Assembly (NCBI GenBank): GCA_903930435.1
Contig: CAIYYN010000048.1
Span: 1 to 64,000 of the forward strand
Reading direction: 5' to 3'
Origin: an uncultured Hyphomicrobiales bacterium
GTDB lineage: Bacteria; Pseudomonadota; Alphaproteobacteria; Rhizobiales; Ancalomicrobiaceae
DNA: 64,000 nucleotides
Positions 1 to 9,122 of this stretch are shown piece by piece (the first letter of the stretch is position 1; every line of letters begins with the position of its first letter). The position numbers and the translations under genes are program-made. The notes under the pieces are model-generated. The model did not search any database. It worked only from the letters and a program-made list of their open reading frames with translations, and was not told the DNA's origin.

Positions 1-31
1 AGCTGTCCAAGATGTCGTTCTGGTCTTCCAT
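1..31 (-). CDS. 5' end of an unidentified gene cut by the left edge
   Basis: Reading leftward, an AGGAGGAT ribosome binding site (about 35-42) precedes an ATG at 31. Ten codons follow (MEDQNDILDS) before the window ends with no stop. The strong Shine-Dalgarno sequence and sensible spacing support a real start, but too little is visible to name the product. Confidence 0.5.
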   Translation of the reverse strand, partial: MEDQNDILDS

Positions 32-1168
32 AAGATCCTCCTGTTCGGGAGGGATCTGAAACGTCTGCCCCGCTATAATAATGGCACAAGTACTTCATCT
101 TGCTATGGAAAAACGCTTCTTCAGGCGTTCAGCCACCTTATGTCTCTGACGCCGCCATCAATTTCCACCGCCGTGCGGGTTGCCCTCAAAAATAAGCGAT
201 ACAATAAAGACGATCTCCGACGATCACAGAGACGTTTCCAAACTTTCTGATTTTCTTAAAGATCGACTTTAACGTTTAGCTCTTATATTTCAATAGCTTA
301 AATTAATGTCTCTTTGTATCTCAATTCGTCGCTGCTGATGGAAAGAATTTGCTCGTCTTCGCTGGCCACAATCCATTTATTGTGATCTGCTTGCTCGTAG
401 ATGAGTGAGCATCAGAATATCTATATCTCACGTCCGTGTCTGGGTAAGACTAGCAGGCTAGGACCACTACATGTGGATTAATGAGACTCTGCGGATTTTG
501 TGACTGTTGTTACCCTGAGCGCATTCCAATTTCTTGGTTTGAAGATAACATTTGGCCGATGCGCTTATCCAAGCTCTTGTTTGCCCGTGTCCGAACGCCG
601 TCTGGGTTGGTTGAAGATTAGGAAGCCTTTGGCGTCGACCGGATGCTTACTGGCGGCTGATTTCAATTTTCTGGCAACGCTCCCGCCAATCTCCGAAACG
701 GGCGTCTGAGACCGTTAAAACGACAGGGCTTCGATAGGTATAAGTCGCACGTGATAATAGGCTTCACCGACGTTGCGACTACTCAAATTAGCTCGTCCAG
801 CACCGATCAGACTTTTCCTTGGGCGGGCCCCCCGATTGGTATGACACTTTCGAAAAGCCTTCCAGAAAGCATCACCGGCAGTTCCTTAAATTTTAAGGGG
901 GTAGGGGGATAAATTTTGCTTTCTAAAATATTTCCTCGTTCGAATTTCTGAAATTTCAGATGAATGATCTCTCCCGAAGCCAAAGGCTAGGGAGAGTATC
1001 GCTCATCTACATGTCTTTTTGTTTATACTCTGTATCCCGTAAGGTATGTGAAGAAATTCATCCCTGGTAAAGGATACCTCTGGTGAAATATAGGAATATA
1101 AACATTCGGACATTCCGTTTGCAATTAATTTCATTGGATGTCAGTCGCGCTCATGAATTTAGGAAAAC
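32..1168. other. AT-rich stretch without a recognisable gene
   Basis: About 1.1 kb with visibly lower GC than the chromosome to the right. The only reading frame of note (500-709, plus) has no recognisable motif or ribosome binding site and I do not call it. At about 889-916 two short G runs (GGGGG-TA-GGGGG) are flanked by the inverted AT words AAATTTTA and TAAATTTT. The stretch looks like accessory or decayed DNA. Confidence 0.5.
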
Positions 1169-1846
1169 CTATGTCGACCAAATCTTTTTGTTGGATTTGA
1201 TGAACTTCAAGTAAGCCGCTTCCTGCGTCTTCATTTCATGAAATTCCGGTCCAAGCTCCTGAAATTTGAGAATGGCACCTATTGAAGGGAATTGGAGCTT
1301 CCACTGTCCAAGCTTTGGATGGTCGGCATTGTCATTTTCAGCCTTGTCATTCATTAAATCTATCGTGAAATGGATCAAGGAAGCGAACCCAGGCCAGTCC
1401 TTTATTATAGTAGCAAATATATCCGGGGCCTTCGGTCCCCAATGTTTGCCGAGTCCGGTTAATTGACCAAACTGTTTCGGTGTTTCTTTCCGATCCATAG
1501 CCTTCCGCCAGTACTTAACCATAACTCTGGCTGAGTCCTCCGGAGTTGTTACCTGGCCCACTCTGAGAAGCACTAATTTTATGCCTGAAATGTCTTTGCA
1601 AACCCACTTAAATGGTGGCTTCTTGGTCAACCTTTGTATCGTTTTCGTAACGACACCCATTTCGTCGGCCCACCATTGTTGGGGGCGAGCTGCCCAGAAC
1701 AGACCCTCGGCAAAATAGGGGTTTTCATCGATCTCGGCTTCGATGAGTGCTTCCAGAATTTCGGCCGTGCACGACGATTGAGATTTCTTCAGCCACGCCT
1801 TGAATTCGTGTTCCGCTTTCGTGCTTTTAAGACATGCGCTAGACAT
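1169..1846 (-). CDS. hypothetical protein, possible winged-helix DNA-binding N-half
   Basis: A 225-residue protein I cannot assign. I chose the ATG at 1846 because a GAGGAT sequence sits just upstream; an ATG four codons earlier is the alternative. Residues about 55-90 (WWADEMGVVTKTIQRLTKKP, then PFKW) resemble a helix-turn-helix of phage or plasmid replication and regulatory proteins, in which a short helix is followed by a TxxTIQR-like recognition helix. The rest is Lys/Trp-rich with no enzyme motif. It lies alone in AT-rich DNA next to the 3' end of tRNA-Thr, the usual place for integrated elements. Function is unknown; DNA binding is inference. Confidence 0.55.
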   Translation of the reverse strand: MSSACLKSTKAEHEFKAWLKKSQSSCTAEILEALIEAEIDENPYFAEGLFWAARPQQWWADEMGVVTKTIQRLTKKPPFKWVCKDISGIKLVLLRVGQVTTPEDSARVMVKYWRKAMDRKETPKQFGQLTGLGKHWGPKAPDIFATIIKDWPGFASLIHFTIDLMNDKAENDNADHPKLGQWKLQFPSIGAILKFQELGPEFHEMKTQEAAYLKFIKSNKKIWST

Positions 1847-2153
1847 CCAAATCCTCATTAAATCTTGGCGGTGTTCACTTTTTTCCTGTCGTTGGCCGAG
1901 GCGGGTTCACCCGCTGACTACACGGCGAGTAATCCGGACTGTTTCCGGAATTTGAGGTGTCTCTCTCTGGCCGGTGATGAGCATAGCAGGCAGAACGGAT
2001 CATCCAATGGCGAACAGATCGCGAATTTTGTCCCCGGATTTTCCCCAGATTGGCTCGTAATTTTTGGGAAAAAATCGCTTTTTGTTCTCTGGGGAAAAGG
2101 GAGAGGGGTAACCCTGAAATCAGATTTTATGCAATGATTTCAATGGGTTTAAA
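1847..2153. other. intergenic DNA between the hypothetical gene and tRNA-Thr
   Basis: No coding frame is convincing here. The DNA immediately beyond the 3' end of the tRNA (about 2085-2153) is AT-rich and would be the expected junction if an element had integrated at the tRNA. I see no repeated copy of the tRNA 3' end within the window. Confidence 0.4.
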
Positions 2154-2228
<75 letters not shown>

Positions 2229-2416
2229 GACGGCGATTCGGGGCGATTGACAGCCACGGTCGCGGATTGGCGCGCTACTTGCCACAGGCGGGCAGCGATA
2301 GCAAGGGCTGATCCACAGGTAAGTGACGGACGACGAAATGCCGGGCAGATTTTGGTTTCCGGCGGGCCAGTTTGGGCGCTAGGATCGGGCGAAGTCCTCA
2401 AGCGGGTTTTACGTCC

Positions 2417-2608
2417 ATGGCTGGCAGATCTGATTCAAACGACAGGCCGACTGGTGAAGCTGCGCCTGACCTGAAGGCTGAAATTGTTGATCCGAAAGCC
2501 CGGCGACTGGCCGAGGCCTTGCGGGCAAACCTGAAGCGGCGCAAGTCAGCCGTTCGGGCTCGGCTGGATCGCGCCGCTGGCGATCAATCCGATCTGCCAG
2601 ACGGCTGA
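2417..2608 (+). CDS. small conserved basic protein upstream of murA
   Basis: A 63-residue protein with a variable N-terminus and a basic helical C-terminal half (RRLAEALRANLKRRKSAVRAR). Small proteins with this LAxxLRxNLxRRK pattern are common as unnamed genes beside murA in alphaproteobacteria (family recollection, not searched). The ATG at 2417 is preferred over an upstream in-frame start at 2372, because the conserved part begins later. About 300 bases without a gene (2609-2912) separate it from murA. Function is unknown; an amphipathic basic helix suggests contact with nucleic acid or membrane, which is only a guess. Confidence 0.6.
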   Translation: MAGRSDSNDRPTGEAAPDLKAEIVDPKARRLAEALRANLKRRKSAVRARLDRAAGDQSDLPDG

Positions 2609-2912
2609 CGGTTGACAGTCTTTCCGAGACGCGCGACTCACCCTTGCTATGGTAAGCTTTGTTCGCCTTCATCTTGTTGAAAACCGGGTGAAAGTCGCAC
2701 TGATCCGGTACCGGGCGACAATTGGCTTGAAATCGGCGCATTTCCTGACACGGATTTGCAGAATTGCATGGCAGTGTTGGCCAGCCTGCCTTGTGGTTGC
2801 CACAGTCACCCTGATAGAGAACTGTCACAGAACCGACCCGGCTGGATGTTTGCGTGCCGGGTGACGGTCGCAAACGGGCCGTGCAAAGGCTGAGCAAGGA
2901 ACGACCAACCCC

Positions 2913-4214
2913 ATGGACAAGATCCGTATCGTCGGTGGCAATGAACTTCGCGGGTCGATCCCGATCTCCGGTGCCAAGAATGCGGCCTTGCCGTTGATGA
3001 TTGCCAGCCTGCTGACCGACGAGGTTCTGACGCTGGAAAACGTGCCGCGCCTGCGTGACGTCGGCCTTCTGCAACGCATCCTGTCGAACCACGGCGTCGA
3101 TTATTCGCTGAACGGCAAACGTCCTGGCGAGGATCATCTGGCCGGCCAGACCATCCATTTCCGCTCAGAGCGCATTGTCGATATTCGCGCACCCTACGAT
3201 CTCGTCAGCCAGATGCGGGCGAGCTTCTGGGTGATCGGACCGATCCTGGCGCGCATGGGCGAGGCGATCATCTCGCTGCCCGGTGGCTGCTCGATCGGCA
3301 CGCGTCCGGTGGATTTCTTCATTCAGGGTCTGGAGACCATGGGCGCCCAGATCGATATCGATCGCGGCTATGTCGTGGCCAAGGCGCCGAATGGTCTGAA
3401 GGGCGCCCGCGTCATATTCCCGCGCGTATCGGTCGGTGCGACGCATACGATCATGATGGCTGCGACTTTGGCCAAGGGCGAGACCATCATCGAGAACGCT
3501 GCCCGTGAGCCGGAGGTCGTCGACCTCGCCAATTGCCTGATCGCGATGGGCGCGAAGATCGAGGGTGCCGGTACATCGGAAATTCGCATTCAGGGCGTGG
3601 ACCGATTGCATGGCGCGACGCATCGGGTCCTGCCGGATCGCATCGAGACAGGCACCTATGCTATGGCGGTTGCCATGGCGGGCGGTGATGTCCTGCTGGA
3701 AGGGGCTTCGACCGATTTGCTCGAAGCAGCCATTGCGACCCTGCGCGCGTCCGGCGTGACGATCACCCAGATGGATAATGGCATTCAGGTCTATCGCAAC
3801 GGCAATGGCATCCTGCCTGTCGATATCACGACGGAACCCTTCCCCGGTTTCCCGACCGACTTGCAGGCCCAATTCATGGCGCTGATGACGAAGGCGCAGG
3901 GTACGTCGCGCATCACCGAGACGATCTTCGAAAATCGCTTCATGCATATTGCCGAACTCGCCCGTCTGGGTGCGCATATCCATCAGGATGGTCAGGTCGC
4001 GACGGTCACCGGCGTAGATCGTCTGATCGGTGCGCCGGTCATGGCGACAGATCTGCGCGCGTCTGTTTCGCTCGTCATCGCCGGGCTGGTGGCAGAGGGT
4101 GAAACGACGGTCTCGCGTGTCTATCACCTTGATCGTGGCTTCGAGCGGCTGGAAGAAAAGCTCAGCCGCTGCGGTGCCGAGATCGAACGTATCGCGGGCG
4201 AGGGTGCGCGCTGA
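2913..4214 (+). CDS. murA: UDP-N-acetylglucosamine 1-carboxyvinyltransferase
   Basis: MurA catalyses the first committed step of peptidoglycan synthesis, moving enolpyruvate from PEP to UDP-GlcNAc in the cytoplasm. The 433-residue length is normal. Seen: the substrate Lys in SGAKNAALP (Lys22), the PEP-binding loop [11 protein letters not shown] with the catalytic Cys at residue 126 (the residue fosfomycin alkylates in this family), and the [12 protein letters not shown] segment holding the conserved Asp. The start is an ATG at 2913 preceded by an AAGGAACGA stretch. It heads a collinear run with hisD, UPF0262 and a small phosphatase, an order often seen in alphaproteobacteria. Confidence 0.97.
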   Translation: MDKIRIVGGNELRGSIPISGAKNAALPLMIASLLTDEVLTLENVPRLRDVGLLQRILSNHGVDYSLNGKRPGEDHLAGQTIHFRSERIVDIRAPYDLVSQMRASFWVIGPILARMGEAIISLPGGCSIGTRPVDFFIQGLETMGAQIDIDRGYVVAKAPNGLKGARVIFPRVSVGATHTIMMAATLAKGETIIENAAREPEVVDLANCLIAMGAKIEGAGTSEIRIQGVDRLHGATHRVLPDRIETGTYAMAVAMAGGDVLLEGASTDLLEAAIATLRASGVTITQMDNGIQVYRNGNGILPVDITTEPFPGFPTDLQAQFMALMTKAQGTSRITETIFENRFMHIAELARLGAHIHQDGQVATVTGVDRLIGAPVMATDLRASVSLVIAGLVAEGETTVSRVYHLDRGFERLEEKLSRCGAEIERIAGEGAR

Positions 4215-4313
4215 GCGCGGTGCGCCGCTCTCCCCGGCAATTCGGGCAATTGCATCCACCCGCCTTCCGCTGGTAAGGGACGTGCCAGACCATCGTCCCG
4301 GAAGGACTGCATC

Positions 4314-5606
4314 TTGGCCATAAGACTGAATACCCGCGATACCGATTTTGAAGCCCGCTTTGTTGACCTCCTCAATGCGAAACGTGAGGTGTCCGACGAC
4401 GTCGATCTGGCAGTCGCGGCCATCATCAAGGCGGTTCGCGAGCGGGCCGATGCTGCGCTCATCGATTTTGGTCGGCAATTCGACCGCGTCGAACTGACAG
4501 CAGCGACTTTGCGCGTCACAGACGCGGAGATTGACGCGTCGATCGCCCAATGCGCGCCGGAAACGCTGGCCGCGCTCGAACTGGCGCGGGATCGCATCCG
4601 CTCGCATCATGCCCGGCAACTCCCGAAAGACGACCGCTATCAGGATGCGCTCGGCGTCACGCTCGGCTCTAAATGGACGGCGATCGAGTCCGTTGGCCTC
4701 TATGTGCCGGGTGGTACCGCGAGCTATCCGTCGTCCGTCCTGATGAACGCGGTTCCGGCCAAGGTTGCGGGCGTCCCGCGCGTTGTGATGGTGGTGCCCA
4801 CGCCGGATGGCAAGCTCAATCCGCTCGTGCTGGCCGCAGCGCGATTGGCCGGTGTCGACGAGATTTATCGCGTCGGTGGCGCGCAGGCGGTTGCCGCGCT
4901 GGCTTATGGGACCGAGACAATCGCGCCCGTCGTCAAGATCGTCGGTCCCGGCAACGCCTATGTGGCTGCTGCCAAGCGGCGCGTGTTCGGCAAGGTCGGC
5001 ATCGACATGATCGCCGGGCCGTCGGAGGTCCTCGTCATCGCCGATGCCGCCAATGATCCGGACTGGCTGGCAGCCGACCTTCTGGCGCAGGCCGAACATG
5101 ATACCGCCGCGCAATCGATCCTGATCACCGACAGCGTCGAACTCGCCGATGCCACCGAAGCTGCCGTCATCCGGCAGCTGAAAACCCTGCCGCGTGGCGA
5201 GACGGCGGCGGCGAGTTGGCGCGATTTCGGCGCGACGATCATCGTGCAGGATCTTGCCCAGACGATCGCGCTTACCGACCGTATCGCGCCCGAGCATCTC
5301 GAACTCGCGGTTGAAGATCCCGAGCCCTTGGCCGCGGCTGTCCGCAATGCCGGGGCGATCTTCATGGGCCGCTTCACGCCGGAAGTGATCGGGGATTATG
5401 TCGGTGGCTCCAACCATGTGTTGCCGACGGCCCGGTCAGCGCGGTTTTCCTCCGGTCTCTCCGTGCTTGATTTCGTCAAGCGGACGTCGATCCTGAAGCT
5501 TGATGCCGAGCAGTTGCGTGTGCTGGGTCCCGCAGCGATCACGCTGGCGGAAGCCGAGGGTCTTGGTGCGCACGCACGTTCCGTGGGAATTCGCCTGAAC
5601 CTCTGA
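4314..5606 (+). CDS. hisD: histidinol dehydrogenase
   Basis: HisD oxidises L-histidinol to L-histidine in two NAD-dependent steps and needs zinc. The 430-residue length is typical. Seen: GPGNAYVAAAKR and GPSEVLVIAD nucleotide and substrate segments, AQAEHD with a zinc-ligand His, RIAPEHLEL with the catalytic Glu-His pair, and GGSNHVLPT near the C-terminus. The reading frame opens with TTG at 4314, nine bases after GGAAGGA, which I take as the true start. It is 99 bases after murA and 18 bases before the UPF0262 gene, so the group is probably co-transcribed. There is no other his gene in the window, so hisD is separated from the rest of the pathway. Confidence 0.96.
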   Translation: MAIRLNTRDTDFEARFVDLLNAKREVSDDVDLAVAAIIKAVRERADAALIDFGRQFDRVELTAATLRVTDAEIDASIAQCAPETLAALELARDRIRSHHARQLPKDDRYQDALGVTLGSKWTAIESVGLYVPGGTASYPSSVLMNAVPAKVAGVPRVVMVVPTPDGKLNPLVLAAARLAGVDEIYRVGGAQAVAALAYGTETIAPVVKIVGPGNAYVAAAKRRVFGKVGIDMIAGPSEVLVIADAANDPDWLAADLLAQAEHDTAAQSILITDSVELADATEAAVIRQLKTLPRGETAAASWRDFGATIIVQDLAQTIALTDRIAPEHLELAVEDPEPLAAAVRNAGAIFMGRFTPEVIGDYVGGSNHVLPTARSARFSSGLSVLDFVKRTSILKLDAEQLRVLGPAAITLAEAEGLGAHARSVGIRLNL

Positions 5607-5624
5607 CTGACGGGAGCATCCGCG

Positions 5625-6134
5625 ATGTCCACCGATTCGTCCCAAAGTGCAGGGTCCGCGACCGGGCGCACCGGGCGGCTTGTCGAGGTCACGCTTGATG
5701 AAGCATCGATTGCGCGGTCAACGGCGGATGTCGAACATGAGCGGGCAGTGGCGATCTATGATCTGATCGCAGACAATGAATTTCAGCCGGTCGGACACAC
5801 CGGTGGACCCTATCGCCTGAAGATTGCCATGGTCGAGAATCGATTGGGGCTGGAAATTGTGACGACCGAGGGCGAGGCGGTCATGATCCACCTCCTGTCG
5901 CTGACGCCGTTCCGCAGGGTCGTCAAAGATTATTTCATGATCTGCGAGAGCTATTATACGGCCATCCGCAAGTCGACGCCGTCGCAGATCGAGGCCATCG
6001 ACATGGGTCGGCGCGGCCTGCACAACGAAGGCTCACAGATCCTGCTCGACCGGCTTGCCGACAAGATCACCGTGGATTTCCAGACGGCGCGCCGCCTGTT
6101 CACGCTCATCTGCGCCTTGCACTGGAAAGGCTGA
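5625..6134 (+). CDS. UPF0262 family protein
   Basis: A 169-residue soluble protein matching the alphaproteobacterial UPF0262 family in length and context (between hisD and a small phosphatase). Seen: a polar N-terminus, a central segment ([16 protein letters not shown]) and a conserved-looking C-terminal half ([20 protein letters not shown], then LLDRLADKI). GGGAG lies ten bases before the ATG. The family has no established biochemical function. Six bases separate it from the next gene, so translation is probably coupled. Confidence 0.85.
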   Translation: MSTDSSQSAGSATGRTGRLVEVTLDEASIARSTADVEHERAVAIYDLIADNEFQPVGHTGGPYRLKIAMVENRLGLEIVTTEGEAVMIHLLSLTPFRRVVKDYFMICESYYTAIRKSTPSQIEAIDMGRRGLHNEGSQILLDRLADKITVDFQTARRLFTLICALHWKG

Positions 6135-6139
6135 GCTCA

Positions 6140-6586
6140 ATGTCGAGCACGCGCCCGTCTTCCGTGCTCTTTGCCTGCTCCATGAATGCCGTGCGGTCAC
6201 CGATGGCTGAAGCCATCGCCAAGCACCTGTTTCCGCGCCAGATCTATGTGCAATCGGCGGGCGTCCGCAAGGGTGAGCTGGATCCCTTCGCGGTCAAGGT
6301 GCTGGAGGAAATCGGCCTCGACATGTCGCGCCACAAGCCGCATTCCTTTGATGAGATCGAAGACACGAATTTCGATCTCATCATCACGCTGGCCCCGGAA
6401 GCCCACCACAAGGCGCTCGACCTGACGCGCACGATGGCGATGGACGTCGAATATTGGCCGACCATCGACCCGCAATTGACAAATGGCTCACGCGACCAGA
6501 TCATGGACGCCTATCGCAACGTCCGTGACGGCCTGATGAAACGCATCAAGGACCGGCTGGCCTGGACCCCTCTCGGGCATGATTGA
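6140..6586 (+). CDS. low-molecular-weight phosphatase family protein
   Basis: A 148-residue member of the LMW protein-tyrosine phosphatase / thioredoxin-type arsenate reductase fold. The P-loop CSMNAVRS (CX5R, Cys13 to Arg19) lies at the N-terminus as the fold requires. A later DPQL segment is in the position of the general-acid Asp. The gene follows UPF0262 by six bases. In alphaproteobacteria such proteins in the hisD cluster are annotated variably as phosphatase or ArsC; no other ars gene is nearby, so I favour a phosphatase. Downstream the composition changes sharply to AT-rich DNA. Confidence 0.85.
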   Translation: MSSTRPSSVLFACSMNAVRSPMAEAIAKHLFPRQIYVQSAGVRKGELDPFAVKVLEEIGLDMSRHKPHSFDEIEDTNFDLIITLAPEAHHKALDLTRTMAMDVEYWPTIDPQLTNGSRDQIMDAYRNVRDGLMKRIKDRLAWTPLGHD

Positions 6587-6670
6587 GGGGCGCAGCGGCT
6601 TAGGGTTGGTTGATAAAATGAGAAAAATACTTGGAAAGTATTTTTTCATTGAAATTCGGAGAACTTTATT

Positions 6671-7093
6671 ATGTATTTGATTTTTACTGGGGCGAGCTTT
6701 GATCGGTATCTCTTTCCATCTATATTTTTATTGGTTTTTATAGCTCTTTTAACTTTTTTGACTGTGAATCAATTTTTGAGATTAAAATATTGGATAAAGT
6801 TGACCGGCATTGTGACGGCGAAAGGCCCAGCTAGAGTATACAAGGGAATCGTAAAGTATTTTTACTACGTCTCATATTCATTTAAAGGTCATAACTATGA
6901 GGAAAAAAGTGTAAATGATGTTGATCCGGGTCGAATAGCCGTAAATGATTTGATTCCAATCATGGTAAACCCCGAAAAACCTGAAAAATTTATTATATAC
7001 GAAGGTAAATACGGAATATATTTTTTTATTTTAATTATATTAGGCTTTATTATTTTTCTGTTAAGTCTGAATTTTACTGTGGTATTTAAATAG
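6671..7093 (+). CDS. DUF3592-like membrane protein in AT-rich DNA
   Basis: A 140-residue protein with one hydrophobic helix near the N-terminus (about 14-33) and one at the C-terminus (about 115-136). A beta-rich middle (GIVTAKGPARVYKG, YVSYSFKGHNYEE, IPIMVNPEKPEKF) has the layout of DUF3592 proteins, in which a soluble domain sits between two membrane helices. Base composition and codon use (many AAA, TTT, ATA) differ strongly from neighbouring core genes, a sign of recent transfer. The GGAG before the ATG is plausible. It shares the AT-rich segment with an IS remnant. Function is unknown. Confidence 0.65.
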   Translation: MYLIFTGASFDRYLFPSIFLLVFIALLTFLTVNQFLRLKYWIKLTGIVTAKGPARVYKGIVKYFYYVSYSFKGHNYEEKSVNDVDPGRIAVNDLIPIMVNPEKPEKFIIYEGKYGIYFFILIILGFIIFLLSLNFTVVFK

Positions 7094-7201
7094 AAAGCTG
7101 ACGAGCGAATGAGTGGAAGTTACAAATGACTTAGGTTTTGATAAGTTTAGATCAACCAATCTTGGGCGATCGTACAGTGGAGAATGGTGTATTGGGTTTT
7201 G

Positions 7202-7703
7202 GGACCTCTTGAAAAATACCCTCGTCCAAAGGCTGGAAGCAATTTGAACGAAGGCGAGATAGTTTGCGGAGGTCTTGTCATATCGTGTCGCCAAGCGGGT
7301 GAGTTCTTCAGCTTGTTGATACAGCGCTCGATACGGTTTCTTAAAGAGCAAATGTAGTCTTCAATTTTGATCTGGACCTTGCGATTTCGCCTGGTTTGGA
7401 TAACCGGCGCAATGTCGTGGCTCTCCCACGTTTCTAATGTTTTATCAGAGTCGTAGCCGCGATTGGCAAGGAGCACCTTGGCCTCGGCTCCTCAGGGGTC
7501 CGTCAACGGGATCGCCCCATTGAAGTCCGAGGACTGGCGTGGGCCGATCTCCGCAGCTATAGGCACCCCGGGTCGTCACAAACAGCTCGAAAAGCGCCCA
7601 TTCGTCATCGCTCATCACACCGCCAATCAGAGGTCGCCTCCGTCTGAAAGCGACTTTCAATCAGAAACTGCGGTTTTGGGGGATCTTATTTGTCAACAGG
7701 TCC
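7202..7703 (-). mobile_element. internally deleted IS5-family insertion sequence
   Basis: A remnant of about 500 bp bounded by imperfect inverted repeats: GGACCTCTTGAAAAATA at 7202 and its counterpart ending CAACAGGTCC at 7703. It holds the two ends of an IS5-type transposase gene with the middle missing. The right end coincides with the stop codon of purU. I see no obvious target duplication. Intact relatives are roughly 0.8-0.9 kb by family knowledge, so a large part has been lost. Confidence 0.75.
7205..7615 (-). pseudogene. IS5-family transposase fragment, deleted and frameshifted
   Basis: The N-terminus MSDDEWALFELFVTTRGA (from ATG 7615) is typical of IS5-group transposases. After about 40 residues the frame runs into unrelated sequence. 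Further on comes the family's C-terminal region: LLANRGYDSD, then RRNRKVQI and LRNRIERCINKLK, all in one frame. The ending LATRYDKTSANYLAFVQIASSL is in another frame, so there is a frameshift near 7300. The central catalytic part is absent, and the gene cannot make transposase. Confidence 0.8.
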
Positions 7704-8557
7704 TAAAACACCACCGTCTTCACGCCGTTGATGAACACGCGTCGCTCCGCATGGGCCTTGACGGCGCGTGAGAGGACGCGAGCCTCGATTTCGCGACCCT
7801 TGACCATCATGGATTCGGCTCCGTCGGCATGGGTCACAGGCTCGGCGTCCTGCGCGATGATCGGGCCTTCGTCGAGATCGCCCGTCACATAATGCGCGGT
7901 TGCACCAATCAGCTTGACGCCGCGCTTGTGCGCCTGACTGTAGGGCGCAGCTCCCTTGAAGGCGGGGAGGAAGGAGTGATGGATATTGATGGTCCGCCCT
8001 GACAGTCGCCGCGAGGCTTCGTCGGAGAGGACCTGCATGTAGCGGGCGAGCACGACCAGATCGGCCTTCAGTTCGTCGACGAGGTCAAACAATTGCGCTT
8101 CACGGGCGGCTTTGGTCTCGGGTGTGACCGGCCAGTGATAATAGGGAATGCCGTTCTGTTCGGCCGTCGTCGCGCTGACGGTATGATTGGACACGATGGC
8201 GACGATCTCGACCGGCAGCGAACCAAGCCGGGAGCGATAGATCAGATCCTGCAGGCAATGATCAAACTTCGAGACCAGCACGATCACGCGCATTTTGACG
8301 CGTGTATCGGTGACTTGCAGGATCATGCCGAAGCGTTTGGCGACACCGGCAAGCGAGGCTTCCACGTCGGCCACGCTGAGTGGCGGCGGCGCGAAAAACA
8401 GGACGCGCATGAAGAAATGGCCGGTCTCCAGATCATCGAACTGATGACTTTCCAGAATGTTGCAGCCGGAGTTGGCGAGCGTCGTCGCGACGGCTGCGAC
8501 AATGCCGGGCTGGTCATTGCACTGGAGCGTGAGAACGTAATTGCTGTCGTCGGCCAT
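7703..8557 (-). CDS. purU: formyltetrahydrofolate deformylase
   Basis: PurU hydrolyses 10-formyltetrahydrofolate to formate and tetrahydrofolate, balancing one-carbon pools. From the ATG at 8557 the protein has 284 residues, the usual family length; an upstream in-frame start would add 24 unlikely residues. An N-terminal ACT domain (about 5-85; LTLQCNDQPGIVAAVA) is followed by the formyltransferase fold with NIHHSFLPAFKGA (active-site His) and ATAHYVTGDLDEGPIIAQD (catalytic Asp). The canonical C-terminus NGVKTVVF is intact although the stop codon abuts the IS remnant. It lies on the opposite strand to its neighbours. Confidence 0.95.
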   Translation of the reverse strand: MADDSNYVLTLQCNDQPGIVAAVATTLANSGCNILESHQFDDLETGHFFMRVLFFAPPPLSVADVEASLAGVAKRFGMILQVTDTRVKMRVIVLVSKFDHCLQDLIYRSRLGSLPVEIVAIVSNHTVSATTAEQNGIPYYHWPVTPETKAAREAQLFDLVDELKADLVVLARYMQVLSDEASRRLSGRTINIHHSFLPAFKGAAPYSQAHKRGVKLIGATAHYVTGDLDEGPIIAQDAEPVTHADGAESMMVKGREIEARVLSRAVKAHAERRVFINGVKTVVF

Positions 8558-8786
8558 GAGGTGGGGATCCGTGATAAGATTCAGCGCACAGTCACTGCCT
8601 CCTAGCATATCGCCAATCGTCACCACCAATGCAAATGAGACAAAATTTCTCTCAAGCCGTCATCGAAAATGCGATAACCCCAGAAGGTTTTGATGTACCG
8701 ACAGGGGTGCGCATGACAGCTGTTTCTTTTTGCGCGCTAATCCGCTAGTTTCCCGCCACTCTTTCATTACATGACCTGGAAAAGAA

Positions 8787-9005
8787 ATGACCAAGGAAGA
8801 AATCCTGGAATTCCCCGGCATCGTCGTCGAACTTCTGCCCAATGCAACGTTCCGCGTGAAGCTTGAAAACGATCATGAAATCATCGCTCACACGGCAGGC
8901 CGCATGCGCAAGAACCGGATTCGTGTTCTGGCGGGCGACAAGGTGCTCGTGGAAATGACGCCCTATGACCTGACCAAGGGCCGGATCACCTACCGCTTCA
9001 AGTGA
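8787..9005 (+). CDS. infA: translation initiation factor IF-1
   Basis: IF-1 binds the ribosomal A site during initiation. The 72-residue protein is a single S1/OB-fold domain of exactly the usual length, with the hallmark segments [38 protein letters not shown] and the C-terminal GRITYRFK. The upstream region 8630-8786 carries the promoter space shared with the divergent purU gene. The order infA-maf-yacG that follows is conserved in many alphaproteobacteria. Confidence 0.98.
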   Translation: MTKEEILEFPGIVVELLPNATFRVKLENDHEIIAHTAGRMRKNRIRVLAGDKVLVEMTPYDLTKGRITYRFK

Positions 9006-9122
9006 GGCGGTCGGGAGCGCGAAGGCCGTGTGTTTCAGGACCGATTCGGTGTCTCTGGATGATACGTCGGCTTGTGCAGTGCCGCGTGAATCGATTTTCA
9101 ACAGGTTTTGACCGGATATTCG

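Noticed and set aside
500-709. 69-codon frame in the AT-rich left end
   Set aside because: No Shine-Dalgarno sequence, no homology I recognise, and odd composition for a protein.
1865-2137. 90-codon plus-strand frame before tRNA-Thr
   Set aside because: No ribosome site and the sequence looks random; probably noise in accessory DNA.
3165-5417. 750-codon open frame antisense to murA and hisD
   Set aside because: Its sequence is Arg/Asp/Gly-biased with no motif, and it covers two clear genes; it is a GC-driven shadow frame.
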